From contig JAUMYM010000008.1 of the NCBI GenBank assembly GCA_030528645.1, forward strand, positions 1-50,886: a DNA stretch of 50,886 nt, in the 5' to 3' direction. A program made the position numbers and the translations under genes. The DNA is from Erysipelotrichaceae bacterium. GTDB taxonomy: Bacteria; Bacillota_I; Bacilli_A; Erysipelotrichales; Erysipelotrichaceae. Positions within the stretch are counted from its first letter, which is position 1. Each line of letters starts with the position of its first letter. Of the stretch, positions 7,014-14,660 are shown piece after piece. The notes under the pieces were generated by a model, which saw only the letters and a program-made list of their open reading frames with translations, searched no databases and was not told the DNA's origin.

Positions 7014-8843
7014 TTAATTATTTACTTCTTTTTGAATGTTTAAAACCACTGCTAATGCAAACAGTGAAGTAAACAATAGTGTAAACCAGATTAATACATC
7101 AGTAGTATCCATCGTTTTAGGTATATGGAAACTTGGTGTTACTTTTGGTTGTTCATTTACGATTGGTTGTACATGAACTTTTGGTTTTGGTTGTGGAACA
7201 GGTGCAGGATTTACTTTTGGTTTTGGATTATGAATCATTTGAACAGTACCATTTCCTAATGGTACCCATTGATTGTTTTCTTTCCATTCAACACTTCCAT
7301 CTACATTTACTCTAAATTCAATTGCAGCAGCTAAAGTATATCCATTTGGAGCTTCTACTTCTTCCAGTAAATATTGTTCTGGTGCTAAACTTAATGTTTT
7401 CACCATTGATGTTGTTTGCCATGTATCTAAAACAACACCATCTTTTCTTATAACACGTAATTTCGCATTTTGAAGTTCATTGTTTTGATTTTTAGCGACA
7501 CTACTGAAGTGAACATCGTATTTCTTTAAAGTATGAATCATCTGTACTTTTTTATCAAATGCTTCAATGGCATTTTGACCAACAATAATATGTACAGAGC
7601 TATCCGGACCTACAATAAATTCAACTGGTGCAGCTTGATTAAAACCAACTGGAGCCTGTGTTTCTTCTACTACATAAATTCCCGGAAGTAACATGACTTC
7701 TTTTTCAGCATTTGTACTTGTAAATGTTTCCACAGTCGTCATCGTATCTTTATTCTTAATAACTAACTGTGCTTGAGGTAATTCTACAGGTTTACCTTCT
7801 TCTAAACTACTAATAATAACGACATGTTTTTTTAGAGTATTTGTCATTTGAACTGTTGCATTAGCTACAGCAACCCATTGTGTATCTTGTTTAAGTTCAA
7901 CACTTCCATCTAAATTTACTCTAAATGTAATCGCCTTAGCCAAATCATAACCATCAGGAGCTTGTGTTTCTTCTAATTTATATACCCCTTTAGCAAGTTT
8001 TAATATTTTTTGTGTAGCTGTTGTTGTCCAACTTTCCAACTCTGTTTCAACATCAGTAATTTGTTTTACTGTTAATTTGGCATTTTCTAATTCTGTTGTT
8101 TGTCCTTGAGCAACTTTACTAATACGTACATCGTGTTTACTTAAGATATGTACCATTTGTACGTGATCAACAAGAATTGCTGAACTACCAACTTGAGAAT
8201 AAATCTCACCATTTGGAGCTACTTCAAAATCTACAACAACAGCAGGTTCATATCCTTGTAAGCCTTGTTGAACCGAAAGACGATATTTATCCGGAAATAA
8301 TTTTACTACTTCCATCGCATCTCTACTTGTCCAAAGACGTACAAATTCACCACTTTGTTTTGAAAGATTCAACTGTACGCCCGGAAGCTCTACAGTAGTA
8401 TTATCCTCTGAAACATTACTAATTCTTACATCAAATCCAACAAGTACATGATTAAATTTAATTGTTGCATTTGGTGCTAAAGAACTAGATGCTCCTTCAA
8501 TGATTCTTACAGAACCATCATCAAAAACCCAAAATCCAATTTGTGCAACATCAGCTTGATATCCATTTGGAGCTTGATCTTCTACCAAGGTATATCTACC
8601 TGATTTTAGGTGTGCAATATGTGGAGCATCAGTAGAATCCCATGAAACCACATTCGCATTTGTTTCATCTTTAATGCTAAATTTTGCACCCGCTAATTCT
8701 GTAGTTGTTCCCTTTACAAGTGAACTAATGAAAACATCATACATTTTTTCTGCTGCTTCAACCTTAGAACTAAGCATCATTGATGACATTATTAGTATTA
8801 ATGACATAACAAAACCAACAATCTTATTTGTTCGAACTTTCAT
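7014..8843 (-). CDS. Cell-wall-anchored protein with five SpaA/CnaB-like repeats
   Basis: A 609-residue surface protein. A signal peptide (about 8-31) is followed by five repeats of about 100 residues (36-134, 138-234, 238-337, 341-439, 443-538). Each has the pattern DVxISxV...TELxxAKL...EExxAPxGY...VQM. A Pro/Lys-rich stalk (540-572), the sorting motif IPKTMDT (574-580), a hydrophobic segment and a charged tail end the chain. In CnaB domains Lys, Glu and Asn make an internal isopeptide bond. Only repeat 3 has all three (K243, E292, N335). Repeats 1, 2, 4 and 5 have Ser or Asn for Lys and His for Asn, and repeat 2 also lacks Glu. GAGGGAGAG precedes the start. A likely adhesin or stalk protein. 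Confidence 0.88.
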   Translation of the reverse strand: MKVRTNKIVGFVMSLILIMSSMMLSSKVEAAEKMYDVFISSLVKGTTTELAGAKFSIKDETNANVVSWDSTDAPHIAHLKSGRYTLVEDQAPNGYQADVAQIGFWVFDDGSVRIIEGASSSLAPNATIKFNHVLVGFDVRISNVSEDNTTVELPGVQLNLSKQSGEFVRLWTSRDAMEVVKLFPDKYRLSVQQGLQGYEPAVVVDFEVAPNGEIYSQVGSSAILVDHVQMVHILSKHDVRISKVAQGQTTELENAKLTVKQITDVETELESWTTTATQKILKLAKGVYKLEETQAPDGYDLAKAITFRVNLDGSVELKQDTQWVAVANATVQMTNTLKKHVVIISSLEEGKPVELPQAQLVIKNKDTMTTVETFTSTNAEKEVMLLPGIYVVEETQAPVGFNQAAPVEFIVGPDSSVHIIVGQNAIEAFDKKVQMIHTLKKYDVHFSSVAKNQNNELQNAKLRVIRKDGVVLDTWQTTSMVKTLSLAPEQYLLEEVEAPNGYTLAAAIEFRVNVDGSVEWKENNQWVPLGNGTVQMIHNPKPKVNPAPVPQPKPKVHVQPIVNEQPKVTPSFHIPKTMDTTDVLIWFTLLFTSLFALAVVLNIQKEVNN

Positions 8844-8916
8844 ATTCTCTCCCTCTAGAATTGTATTGTAACCTAATTATTTTTTTAAACTGTAAATTAG
8901 TTTCAATTCCTAAACT

Positions 8917-8973
8917 ATACTAGTACATAATAAAGTCAATGTCAATTTTATCAAAATGACAATTTTGTCATTT
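8917..8973 (-). promoter_or_regulatory. Promoter of the SpaA-like gene with an upstream dyad
   Basis: On the minus strand TTGACA (8940-8945), 17 bp, TAGTAT (8917-8922). Eight bases upstream of the -35 lies a perfect inverted repeat AAATGACAA-N2-TTGTCATTT (8954-8973), a possible operator. The -10 is weaker than consensus. A second TTGACT six bases downstream is an alternative -35. Confidence 0.5.
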
Positions 8974-9027
8974 AAGTGATAAAACAAATAAAATTACTAT
9001 AAAAATAAGATAAGCATAATACTAAAG

Positions 9028-9058
9028 AAAAAATATACTTATTATAAGTATATTTTTT
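9028..9058. terminator. Perfect 14-bp AT-rich hairpin, probable terminator
   Basis: AAAAAATATACTTA, a TTA loop, then its exact complement. Runs of six T follow on either strand. It lies 45 bp downstream of the GIY-YIG gene on the minus strand. The stem has only one G-C pair, so its strength is uncertain. Confidence 0.5.
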
Positions 9059-9102
9059 AGTAGTTCGTTACGTAATTATCCAACCTAATCCACTTCTTTA
9101 CG

Positions 9103-9972
9103 TTACATTTCATCTAATTCATTTAAAGTACGTCCGTCTTTATTCTTCCATTCTGTTCTTCCATTTCTACTCATTCCAAGAATAAACATCGCAGCATAAG
9201 ATGGACTATTAAATAAATAATCTTTAATTATTCGGCCATTTACAATTTCATTATTTTCTCTTAAAGTATCTCTTAATAATTTTATTGATTTAGGTAAAGT
9301 TTCCGAATCATTCATTTCAATCATACTATCCTTTAATACAACAAAACCTTCATTTGTTCTTTTGCATTTTGCCTTAATTACAAGATCAGATTTTTTAGTT
9401 TTACTATTTAGACTGTAAATTTCTTCTGTTATAGATGATAATTCATTATTAATTAGTGGTACAAAGATTTTATAACCCAAGACCCCTAATACCATCTTTG
9501 AATATTCTACAAAGTCTTCAAGTTCAGATTCTTTTTCTTCTGTGACATTCCCCGGATTTGGTTCATTACCATTTTTTACAATATATCTTTGTGCTTCTTT
9601 TGCTAGATTCGTAAATTTGTTTTCAAGAAAGCTTATTTCAGTTGGTCCAAATGAGTTATTTTGTGTAGTCAGTATCACAACATCTGTAAAATAAAATTCA
9701 TCTTTTAAATGTTCCAACACTCGATATAAAATACCTTCTTTATTTTTTCTAACACCTGCTTGCCCGATATATACTTCATCTTGTCCATCTTCATTTTTAA
9801 AAAATAAGAAATATACACCACTTTGTTTTAAATCTTGACGTTTTTTACAACTATCAAGAAGTGATCGTGGGATTTTGTAAGCTAAGCCTGTCCAATTTAA
9901 TAATGTACATTTAATTCTACCTGTTACTTCTCCATCCATAAGAAATAAATTAAAATTTTTACTTTTATTCAT
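9103..9972 (-). CDS. GIY-YIG nuclease-domain protein with C-terminal DUF4357
   Basis: A 289-residue protein. The N-terminal half has the GIY-YIG core: GVY at 52-54, YIG at 68-70, the conserved Arg at 84 with H88, and Glu at 117 in FLENKF. The C-terminal 60 residues (SPSYAAMFILGMSRNGRTEWKN, shown in part) match the DUF4357 type. The family is predicted to cut DNA; its biological role is unknown, and members are often found in accessory and defence regions. GAAAGGG lies upstream of ATG 9972. TATAAT at 10027-10032 (minus strand) is a likely -10 box. It stands alone, without a methyltransferase or other restriction partner nearby. Confidence 0.82.
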   Translation of the reverse strand: MNKSKNFNLFLMDGEVTGRIKCTLLNWTGLAYKIPRSLLDSCKKRQDLKQSGVYFLFFKNEDGQDEVYIGQAGVRKNKEGILYRVLEHLKDEFYFTDVVILTTQNNSFGPTEISFLENKFTNLAKEAQRYIVKNGNEPNPGNVTEEKESELEDFVEYSKMVLGVLGYKIFVPLINNELSSITEEIYSLNSKTKKSDLVIKAKCKRTNEGFVVLKDSMIEMNDSETLPKSIKLLRDTLRENNEIVNGRIIKDYLFNSPSYAAMFILGMSRNGRTEWKNKDGRTLNELDEM

Positions 9973-10136
9973 ATATTTATCCCTTTCATCTCATGTTCTA
10001 ACTTCTAAACATTTTAATCTATTTCTATTATAGCGAACTATATCCTTAAAATTTATACGTATTTATTTTATTTTATATTTTTTATCTGCTAAGTGTATGT
10101 AAACATGTTTCACTATTCATATAATTCATAAACTAC

Positions 10137-10169
10137 TAAAAAGTCAGATGACCATATGACCATCCGACT
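10137..10169 (-). terminator. Intrinsic terminator of the ucpA-like gene
   Basis: A stem of about 11 bp (10142-10169) with three G-T pairs in the minus-strand RNA, followed by TTTTT. It lies 21 bp after the stop. Confidence 0.75.
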
Positions 10170-10189
10170 CTTGTATTAAATACTAATTT

Positions 10190-10990
10190 TCATTCATTTG
10201 TTCCCATTGACATAGTTTCCGGTAACGTGCTTCCTCCATCAATTACAATTTGAGAACCAGTCATATAGCTTGATTCATCACTTCCTAAAAATGCAAATAA
10301 TTCTCCAACTTCAATTGGTTTCGCTAAACGTTTCATCGGTACACCTGCTGCAATACCTGCAATGGCTGATTCTGGATTTTCAGGGTTAGATTCTATTGCC
10401 ATTTTTTCAACCATCGGAGTTCTTGCATAACCTAATTGAGTACAATTCACACGAATGTTACGACTTGCATATTCAACAGCCAGACACTTTGTTAAACCAA
10501 CTAACGCCGCTTTTGTCATGGCATAGGCAGCTTCACCTGCATCAGCAACAATGTCTCCGGTTACAGAAGAAGCAATTACAATATTTCCTTTCCCTTGTTT
10601 TAGCATGTAAGGAATGACTGCTTTACACGTGTTCCATACACCTTTAATATTGACATCAATATGGAAATCACGCATAGCATCATCCATTTCTTCAAAAGGA
10701 GCCAAGCGACAAACGCCTGCATTACAGCAAGCAATGTTAATCTCACCAAAGGTTTCAATTCCTTTTTTTACAGCATCTTCCATTTGTTCACGATTAGCTA
10801 CATCTGCAATAACACTGATAATTTTTGCATTATACTCTTTGCGAAGTCTATCTGCTGTTTTTTCGACTTCCGGCGATAAATCGACCATGATTAGTTTTGC
10901 ACCATACTTTGCATAAGCGATAGAAATTCCTTCACCAAGACCAACTGCTGCACCAGTAATCAACGCAACTTTTCCATCTAATTTAGCCAT
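10190..10990 (-). CDS. ucpA: Short-chain dehydrogenase, UcpA-like
   Basis: A 266-residue classical SDR. The cofactor motif is TGAAVGLG (12-19), followed by NAG at 90-92, S141/S142, and the catalytic pair Y156-AMT-K160. It resembles E. coli UcpA along its length as I recall that protein: AGVCRL, DFHIDVNIKGVWN, SSVTGD and SSYMTGSQIVIDGGSTLPET. UcpA's substrate is not established. The frame is open further upstream to 11098, but ATG 10990 has AAGGAGGT before it and fits the family N-terminus. A 7-bp hairpin lies in the 5' leader near 11037-11056. It is a single-gene unit in the accessory stretch. Confidence 0.85.
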   Translation of the reverse strand: MAKLDGKVALITGAAVGLGEGISIAYAKYGAKLIMVDLSPEVEKTADRLRKEYNAKIISVIADVANREQMEDAVKKGIETFGEINIACCNAGVCRLAPFEEMDDAMRDFHIDVNIKGVWNTCKAVIPYMLKQGKGNIVIASSVTGDIVADAGEAAYAMTKAALVGLTKCLAVEYASRNIRVNCTQLGYARTPMVEKMAIESNPENPESAIAGIAAGVPMKRLAKPIEVGELFAFLGSDESSYMTGSQIVIDGGSTLPETMSMGTNE

Positions 10991-11169
10991 CTCACAAACC
11001 TCCTTTATCTTGTTATTTTTTGTGATTTTACTATCTCCATGCGAATTTCCGCATAGTTTTACATGATAACTTTTTATTCTATTTAAATTAAATGTCAATT
11101 GAATTTTCTAACTTACAAATATTCAACTTTTTTGAAATATTAAAATAGATTACACTCAAAAATGAACTC

Positions 11170-11763
11170 TTATGATACTTTATACATATCATTTTTATAG
11201 AACATTACGGATTCATTTCTATTTACATTTTTTAGCACTATCAGAGTATTATACACATCTGGAAATGGTGATACCATTCCCATGCATGCCATACCAAATA
11301 TCAATCCATTCCATTCTTTACACGCAGCAGGACTTATTATAAAAATTATTAGCGGAACGATACCAAGTATAAATGGTAATAAACACATTAGTATAAATCT
11401 ATTTCGTTTTAATGGATAGGATGCTAGCGCGACAAAGATGAATTTTCCTTTGAGTTTTCCGATGGTTACATTTGCTTCCTTAGGGTAGACAATTCCGTGT
11501 AACCATTCATGAACAATCAACAACAAGTAACCCAAGACAAAACCAATAAAAATAAATATTGGAGAAAATACAATTTCTTTACATGCAATCGTTTTGCATA
11601 ACATCGTTATAAAAAGCAAAAGACATAGAATTACTGCAATCGGTGTAGCCTTTTTCATCATTTCTTCCACACTATGAGAAGTTTCTATTTTCACAGCATT
11701 ATCCGGTAAATCACCAATTTGACACTCATTGATATCATTTATTGATAGTCTTAACTTTATCAT
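11170..11763 (-). CDS. DUF3267 family putative membrane zinc metalloprotease
   Basis: A 197-residue membrane protein with hydrophobic segments at about 41-58, 66-85, 120-142 and 150-165. The motif HEWLH at 85-89 lies inside a membrane segment, and an FPD motif near residue 168 could supply the third metal ligand. This layout is that of DUF3267, considered a putative zincin related to site-2 proteases. Target unknown. AAGGTG precedes ATG 11763. It is a lone gene in the accessory stretch; no anti-sigma factor or other plausible substrate is adjacent. Confidence 0.75.
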   Translation of the reverse strand: MIKLRLSINDINECQIGDLPDNAVKIETSHSVEEMMKKATPIAVILCLLLFITMLCKTIACKEIVFSPIFIFIGFVLGYLLLIVHEWLHGIVYPKEANVTIGKLKGKFIFVALASYPLKRNRFILMCLLPFILGIVPLIIFIISPAACKEWNGLIFGMACMGMVSPFPDVYNTLIVLKNVNRNESVMFYKNDMYKVS

Positions 11764-11874
11764 TATACATTCACCTTGGTTTCATAAAACTGAATTTGAT
11801 AGAGTCTAACACTCCATATTATTACTACCCTCATCATATCATAACACTGGTATTTTTTCTATTTGGTACAATTT

Positions 11875-11898
11875 AAAAACAGGAAAGTGATTTCCTGT
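11875..11898 (-). terminator. Intrinsic terminator of the decayed gene
   Basis: Perfect 8-bp stem ACAGGAAA/TTTCCTGT (11879-11898) with a 4-base loop, followed on the minus strand by TTTT. It lies about 100 bp downstream of the remnant reading frame ending at 11998. Confidence 0.7.
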
Positions 11899-11997
11899 CT
11901 CAATATGTATTCTTTACTATAATTTAAATACCTGTCATGAACTTTATCATTTAAATATTCATTATATTTCAGATCTTGTCTTTACTAAATACATACC

Positions 11998-12240
11998 CTA
12001 CTCTTTTAATTCTTGAGGTAAATCGTATACTGTTTTTCCTTTCACCTCATACATCATTGATATTCCCAGTGAATTTTCACCGATAATATCAGATGTACAA
12101 AAAGTTAACAATCTTCTTTTGTATAATAATCAATATAGTAAACATCCAAATAACTTCCATTTAAAACAAAAGGTGAAGTATGCTTTTACCTATCGACACT
12201 TATTGGACATTCAGAATAAAAAGAATGGATTATCCTCTTG
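11998..12240 (-). pseudogene. Remnant of a decayed protein-coding gene
   Basis: The gap between 11764 and 12301 has no intact gene. On the minus strand, however, protein-like sequence continues across disruptions. One frame reads SPFVLNGSYLDVYYIDYY and stops at 12105-12107. A shift of one base beside a run of five A restores TSDIIGENSLGI and then MMYEVKGKTVYDLPQELKE up to TAG at 11998-12000. An in-frame TAA at 12186-12188 precedes the first piece, and weaker coding-like sequence continues to about 12240. An intrinsic terminator follows. Family not recognised. The rest of the gap (11764-11874, 11899-11997, 12241-12301) shows nothing I can support. Confidence 0.5.
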
Positions 12241-12301
12241 CAATAATTTTGAGTTACATAGTTTATGCCTTTTCACTAAATGTAACATGTCTTATATTTT
12301 C

Positions 12302-13456
12302 TTACTTCTCTATCTTTGTTAATAAAACAATACACTCCACATGATCTGTAAAAGGAAACATATCAACCGGTATTACTTCTATATACTCATAACCAACTTT
12401 TTTAAATTCTTTTAAGTCTTGTTTTAATGTATTCGGATTACATGAAATATAAAGCACTTTCTTGGGTTGTAACTTTCCTACAGCCTGTATAAAACTTTTT
12501 GTTGAACCTCTTCTAGGAGGATCCATAATCAATACATCGAACAATTCTTTTTTCATCGCCATTTGATTCATAAAAACAGTGGCGTCTTTTTTTATAAATT
12601 CGACATTCGTAATTTGATTTATTTTTTGATTAAACATAGCATCACCAATAGCAGCAGGATTTGATTCAACACCTATAACATGCTTTGCCAGTTTCGATGC
12701 GAATAAAGTAATGGTACCTATACCACAATAGGTATCCAACACTTTATCACTGCTTTTAATATCTGCTTTTTCAAGAGCTACTTTATATAAACGTTCTGTT
12801 TGCTTCGGATTTACTTGATAAAAAGAACGACTTGAAATACGAAACTTTAAATCACCTAAATAATCATAGATAAAACCAGGACCAATTATCGTTTTATCAT
12901 TATTGCCTAAAACAATCGATGTCTGTTTCGCATTGATACTATAAGTAATCGTTTTTATATTAGGATGCTGTTGCATAATACTTTGAGCAAAGTTTTTTCT
13001 TGAAGGAAATGTAGAATTTGCCAAGATAAAACAAACTAAGATTTCATCTGAATACTTTCCTACTCGAATTAATACATGTCTTAAAAGACCATAGCCGGTA
13101 TCTTCATTATAAGGTTCAATCTTATATGCATTTGCATATTGCACAATGGTTTTTAAAATAGCATTTGCTTGTTTGTCTTGCATGTAAGTATCTTTTTCTG
13201 CTATTACTTTATGAGTATTTTCTTGATAAATACCTGCTATGACTTTTCCTTTCTCTTTTGCAAAAGAAGCAATTACTTTACAACGATAATGATATGGATC
13301 TTCCATAGATAAAAATGGTGCAACATTTGCACCATGAAATAAGTGTTGTAATTCATTTCTTTTTTTCGTTAAGCCTTCTTTGTACTCCTTTATCGTTGGA
13401 ATCATCGTACATACGGCTTTTTTCATATGGTTATTTTTCATATTTTGATTATACAT
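12302..13456 (-). CDS. RNA (uracil-C5) methyltransferase, RumA/TrmA family, shortened form
   Basis: Up to 384 residues with a C-terminal class I methyltransferase. SAM motif LDTYCGIGTIT lies at about 240, DPPRRG at about 317, and the catalytic cysteine in YISCNP at about 344. These mark the family that makes 5-methyluridine in 23S rRNA or tRNA. It is shorter than usual (about 450): the TRAM domain and the N-terminal iron-sulfur cysteine cluster are not visible. Which RNA it modifies cannot be decided here. No clear ribosome site was found; ATG at 13456, 13441 or 13426 are all possible. It lies 22 bp after trxB. Confidence 0.82.
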   Translation of the reverse strand: MYNQNMKNNHMKKAVCTMIPTIKEYKEGLTKKRNELQHLFHGANVAPFLSMEDPYHYRCKVIASFAKEKGKVIAGIYQENTHKVIAEKDTYMQDKQANAILKTIVQYANAYKIEPYNEDTGYGLLRHVLIRVGKYSDEILVCFILANSTFPSRKNFAQSIMQQHPNIKTITYSINAKQTSIVLGNNDKTIIGPGFIYDYLGDLKFRISSRSFYQVNPKQTERLYKVALEKADIKSSDKVLDTYCGIGTITLFASKLAKHVIGVESNPAAIGDAMFNQKINQITNVEFIKKDATVFMNQMAMKKELFDVLIMDPPRRGSTKSFIQAVGKLQPKKVLYISCNPNTLKQDLKEFKKVGYEYIEVIPVDMFPFTDHVECIVLLTKIEK

Positions 13457-13478
13457 TAAGCACTATAAAATGTCATCT

Positions 13479-14393
13479 TTAATCGTTTAAATAATGATAG
13501 CTATTTTGTCCTGCAATTGCTCCATCGTTAACCGCAGTTACAATTTGTCTTAAATGCTTCACATTACAATCGCCAGCACCATAAATTCCCGGGATTGTTG
13601 TTTCCATCTTATCATTGACTACAATATATCCTCGATCATCTAAAACATCTAAATGTTTTAAAAAGGCGGTACTTGGTGTAGCTCCTATATATGGAAAAAT
13701 ACCATCTACTTTTAATTCTGTAATTTCTTTTGTTTGAACATCTTGAATGCATAAAGTATCTACTTTATCATCCCCTTTGATTTCTATTGGAATATGATTG
13801 CGTATAATTTCTATCTTTGGATGCTTTAACACTTTTTCTTGAATAATCGCTTCTGCACGAAATACATCTCTACGAATAATAATGTACAATTTATCAACAA
13901 ACTGGGTTAAGTAAAGAGATTCTTCTAAAGCAGAATTTCCTCCACCAATTACTGCAACAACTTTGTTTTTAAAAAACGAACCATCACAAATAGCACAATA
14001 AGATACCCCTTTACTAATAAACGTATCTTCTCCAGGAATATTTAAAGGATTTGGATTTGTCCCTGTTGCCACAATAACAACTTTCCCTTGATATACTGTA
14101 CCATCCTTACAAATAATTTCTTTTATATTTCCATCTTTTAAATCAATCACTTCACCATATAAGTAATCTACTTCTAAATTTTGTACTTGCTCAAACATCT
14201 TCAACGATAAATCGACACCATTGATTTGTGTAAAACTTGGATAGTTTAAAATCTCAGCCGTTTTCACCATTTTTCCACCCGGTGCACTATATTCAATCAT
14301 ACCAACAGACAATCCAGCACGCTTAGCATAAATTGCCGCACTCATACCCGCTGGACCTGCTCCAATAATGACTACATCATAAATTTTACTCAT
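13479..14393 (-). CDS. trxB: Thioredoxin-disulfide reductase
   Basis: A 304-residue FAD/NADPH enzyme that reduces thioredoxin in the cytoplasm. FAD motif GAGPAG is at 11-16, the redox-active pair C133-AI-C136 is in SYCAICDG, NADPH motif GGGNSA is at 150-155, and the second FAD motif GIYGAGDC is near the C-terminus. Length is typical. AGGAGG lies 8 bases before ATG 14393. It follows the type VII-like cluster by only 21 bp with no terminator, so it may be co-transcribed with it. Confidence 0.95.
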   Translation of the reverse strand: MSKIYDVVIIGAGPAGMSAAIYAKRAGLSVGMIEYSAPGGKMVKTAEILNYPSFTQINGVDLSLKMFEQVQNLEVDYLYGEVIDLKDGNIKEIICKDGTVYQGKVVIVATGTNPNPLNIPGEDTFISKGVSYCAICDGSFFKNKVVAVIGGGNSALEESLYLTQFVDKLYIIIRRDVFRAEAIIQEKVLKHPKIEIIRNHIPIEIKGDDKVDTLCIQDVQTKEITELKVDGIFPYIGATPSTAFLKHLDVLDDRGYIVVNDKMETTIPGIYGAGDCNVKHLRQIVTAVNDGAIAGQNSYHYLND

Positions 14394-14414
14394 AATAACC
14401 TCCTAGTTACATCT

Positions 14415-14660
14415 TTAGTATACATGAATAATCATACCTTGATATAGATTTTGCTTTTTTAGACTACTGTAAGGATTAAGAATACCTCCAGAACTTGCAT
14501 CCACATAGATGTTCTTATTAGAAAATATTTCTCTTTCTAAAAGGGTATTCAAAGCATTTAAATTTTCAGATAAAGAAAAATGTATGCTTAAATACGTTTC
14601 AAATATATCATTTGTTTTTAAACATTTAATCTTTACATAAATCATAGTATTCATTTGCAT
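14415..14660 (-). CDS. Small protein downstream of EssC, possibly EsaB/YukD-like ubiquitin fold
   Basis: An 81-residue protein. Its predicted order is strand (MIYVKIKCL), strand, helix (NLNALNTLLERE), strand (KNIYVD) and a final strand after a turn (GMIIHVY). That matches the ubiquitin-like fold of EsaB/YukD, which also ends with a hydrophobic strand after a Gly-x turn. Sequence identity to EsaB is not obvious. The call rests on fold pattern and position: it overlaps the 3' end of essC by 20-35 bp. Starts at 14660, 14654 or 14645 are possible; no ribosome site separates them, and coupling to essC is likely. Confidence 0.5.
   Translation of the reverse strand: MQMNTMIYVKIKCLKTNDIFETYLSIHFSLSENLNALNTLLEREIFSNKNIYVDASSGGILNPYSSLKKQNLYQGMIIHVY

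Noticed and set aside
7014..8843. Repeats in the surface gene as a DNA repeat array
   Set aside because: The repeats are about 300 bp, diverged, and explained as protein domains.
11037..11056. Hairpin in the ucpA leader as a riboswitch
   Set aside because: Only a single 7-bp stem is seen, with no conserved core of a known class and no terminator after it.
10991..11098. N-terminal extension of the UcpA-like protein to ATG 11098
   Set aside because: The extra 36 residues do not fit the family, and a strong AAGGAGGT marks ATG 10990.
12119..12322. Plus-strand open frame of 67 codons in the gap before the methyltransferase
   Set aside because: No ribosome site, unusual composition and overlap with the gene remnant on the other strand; it looks like chance.
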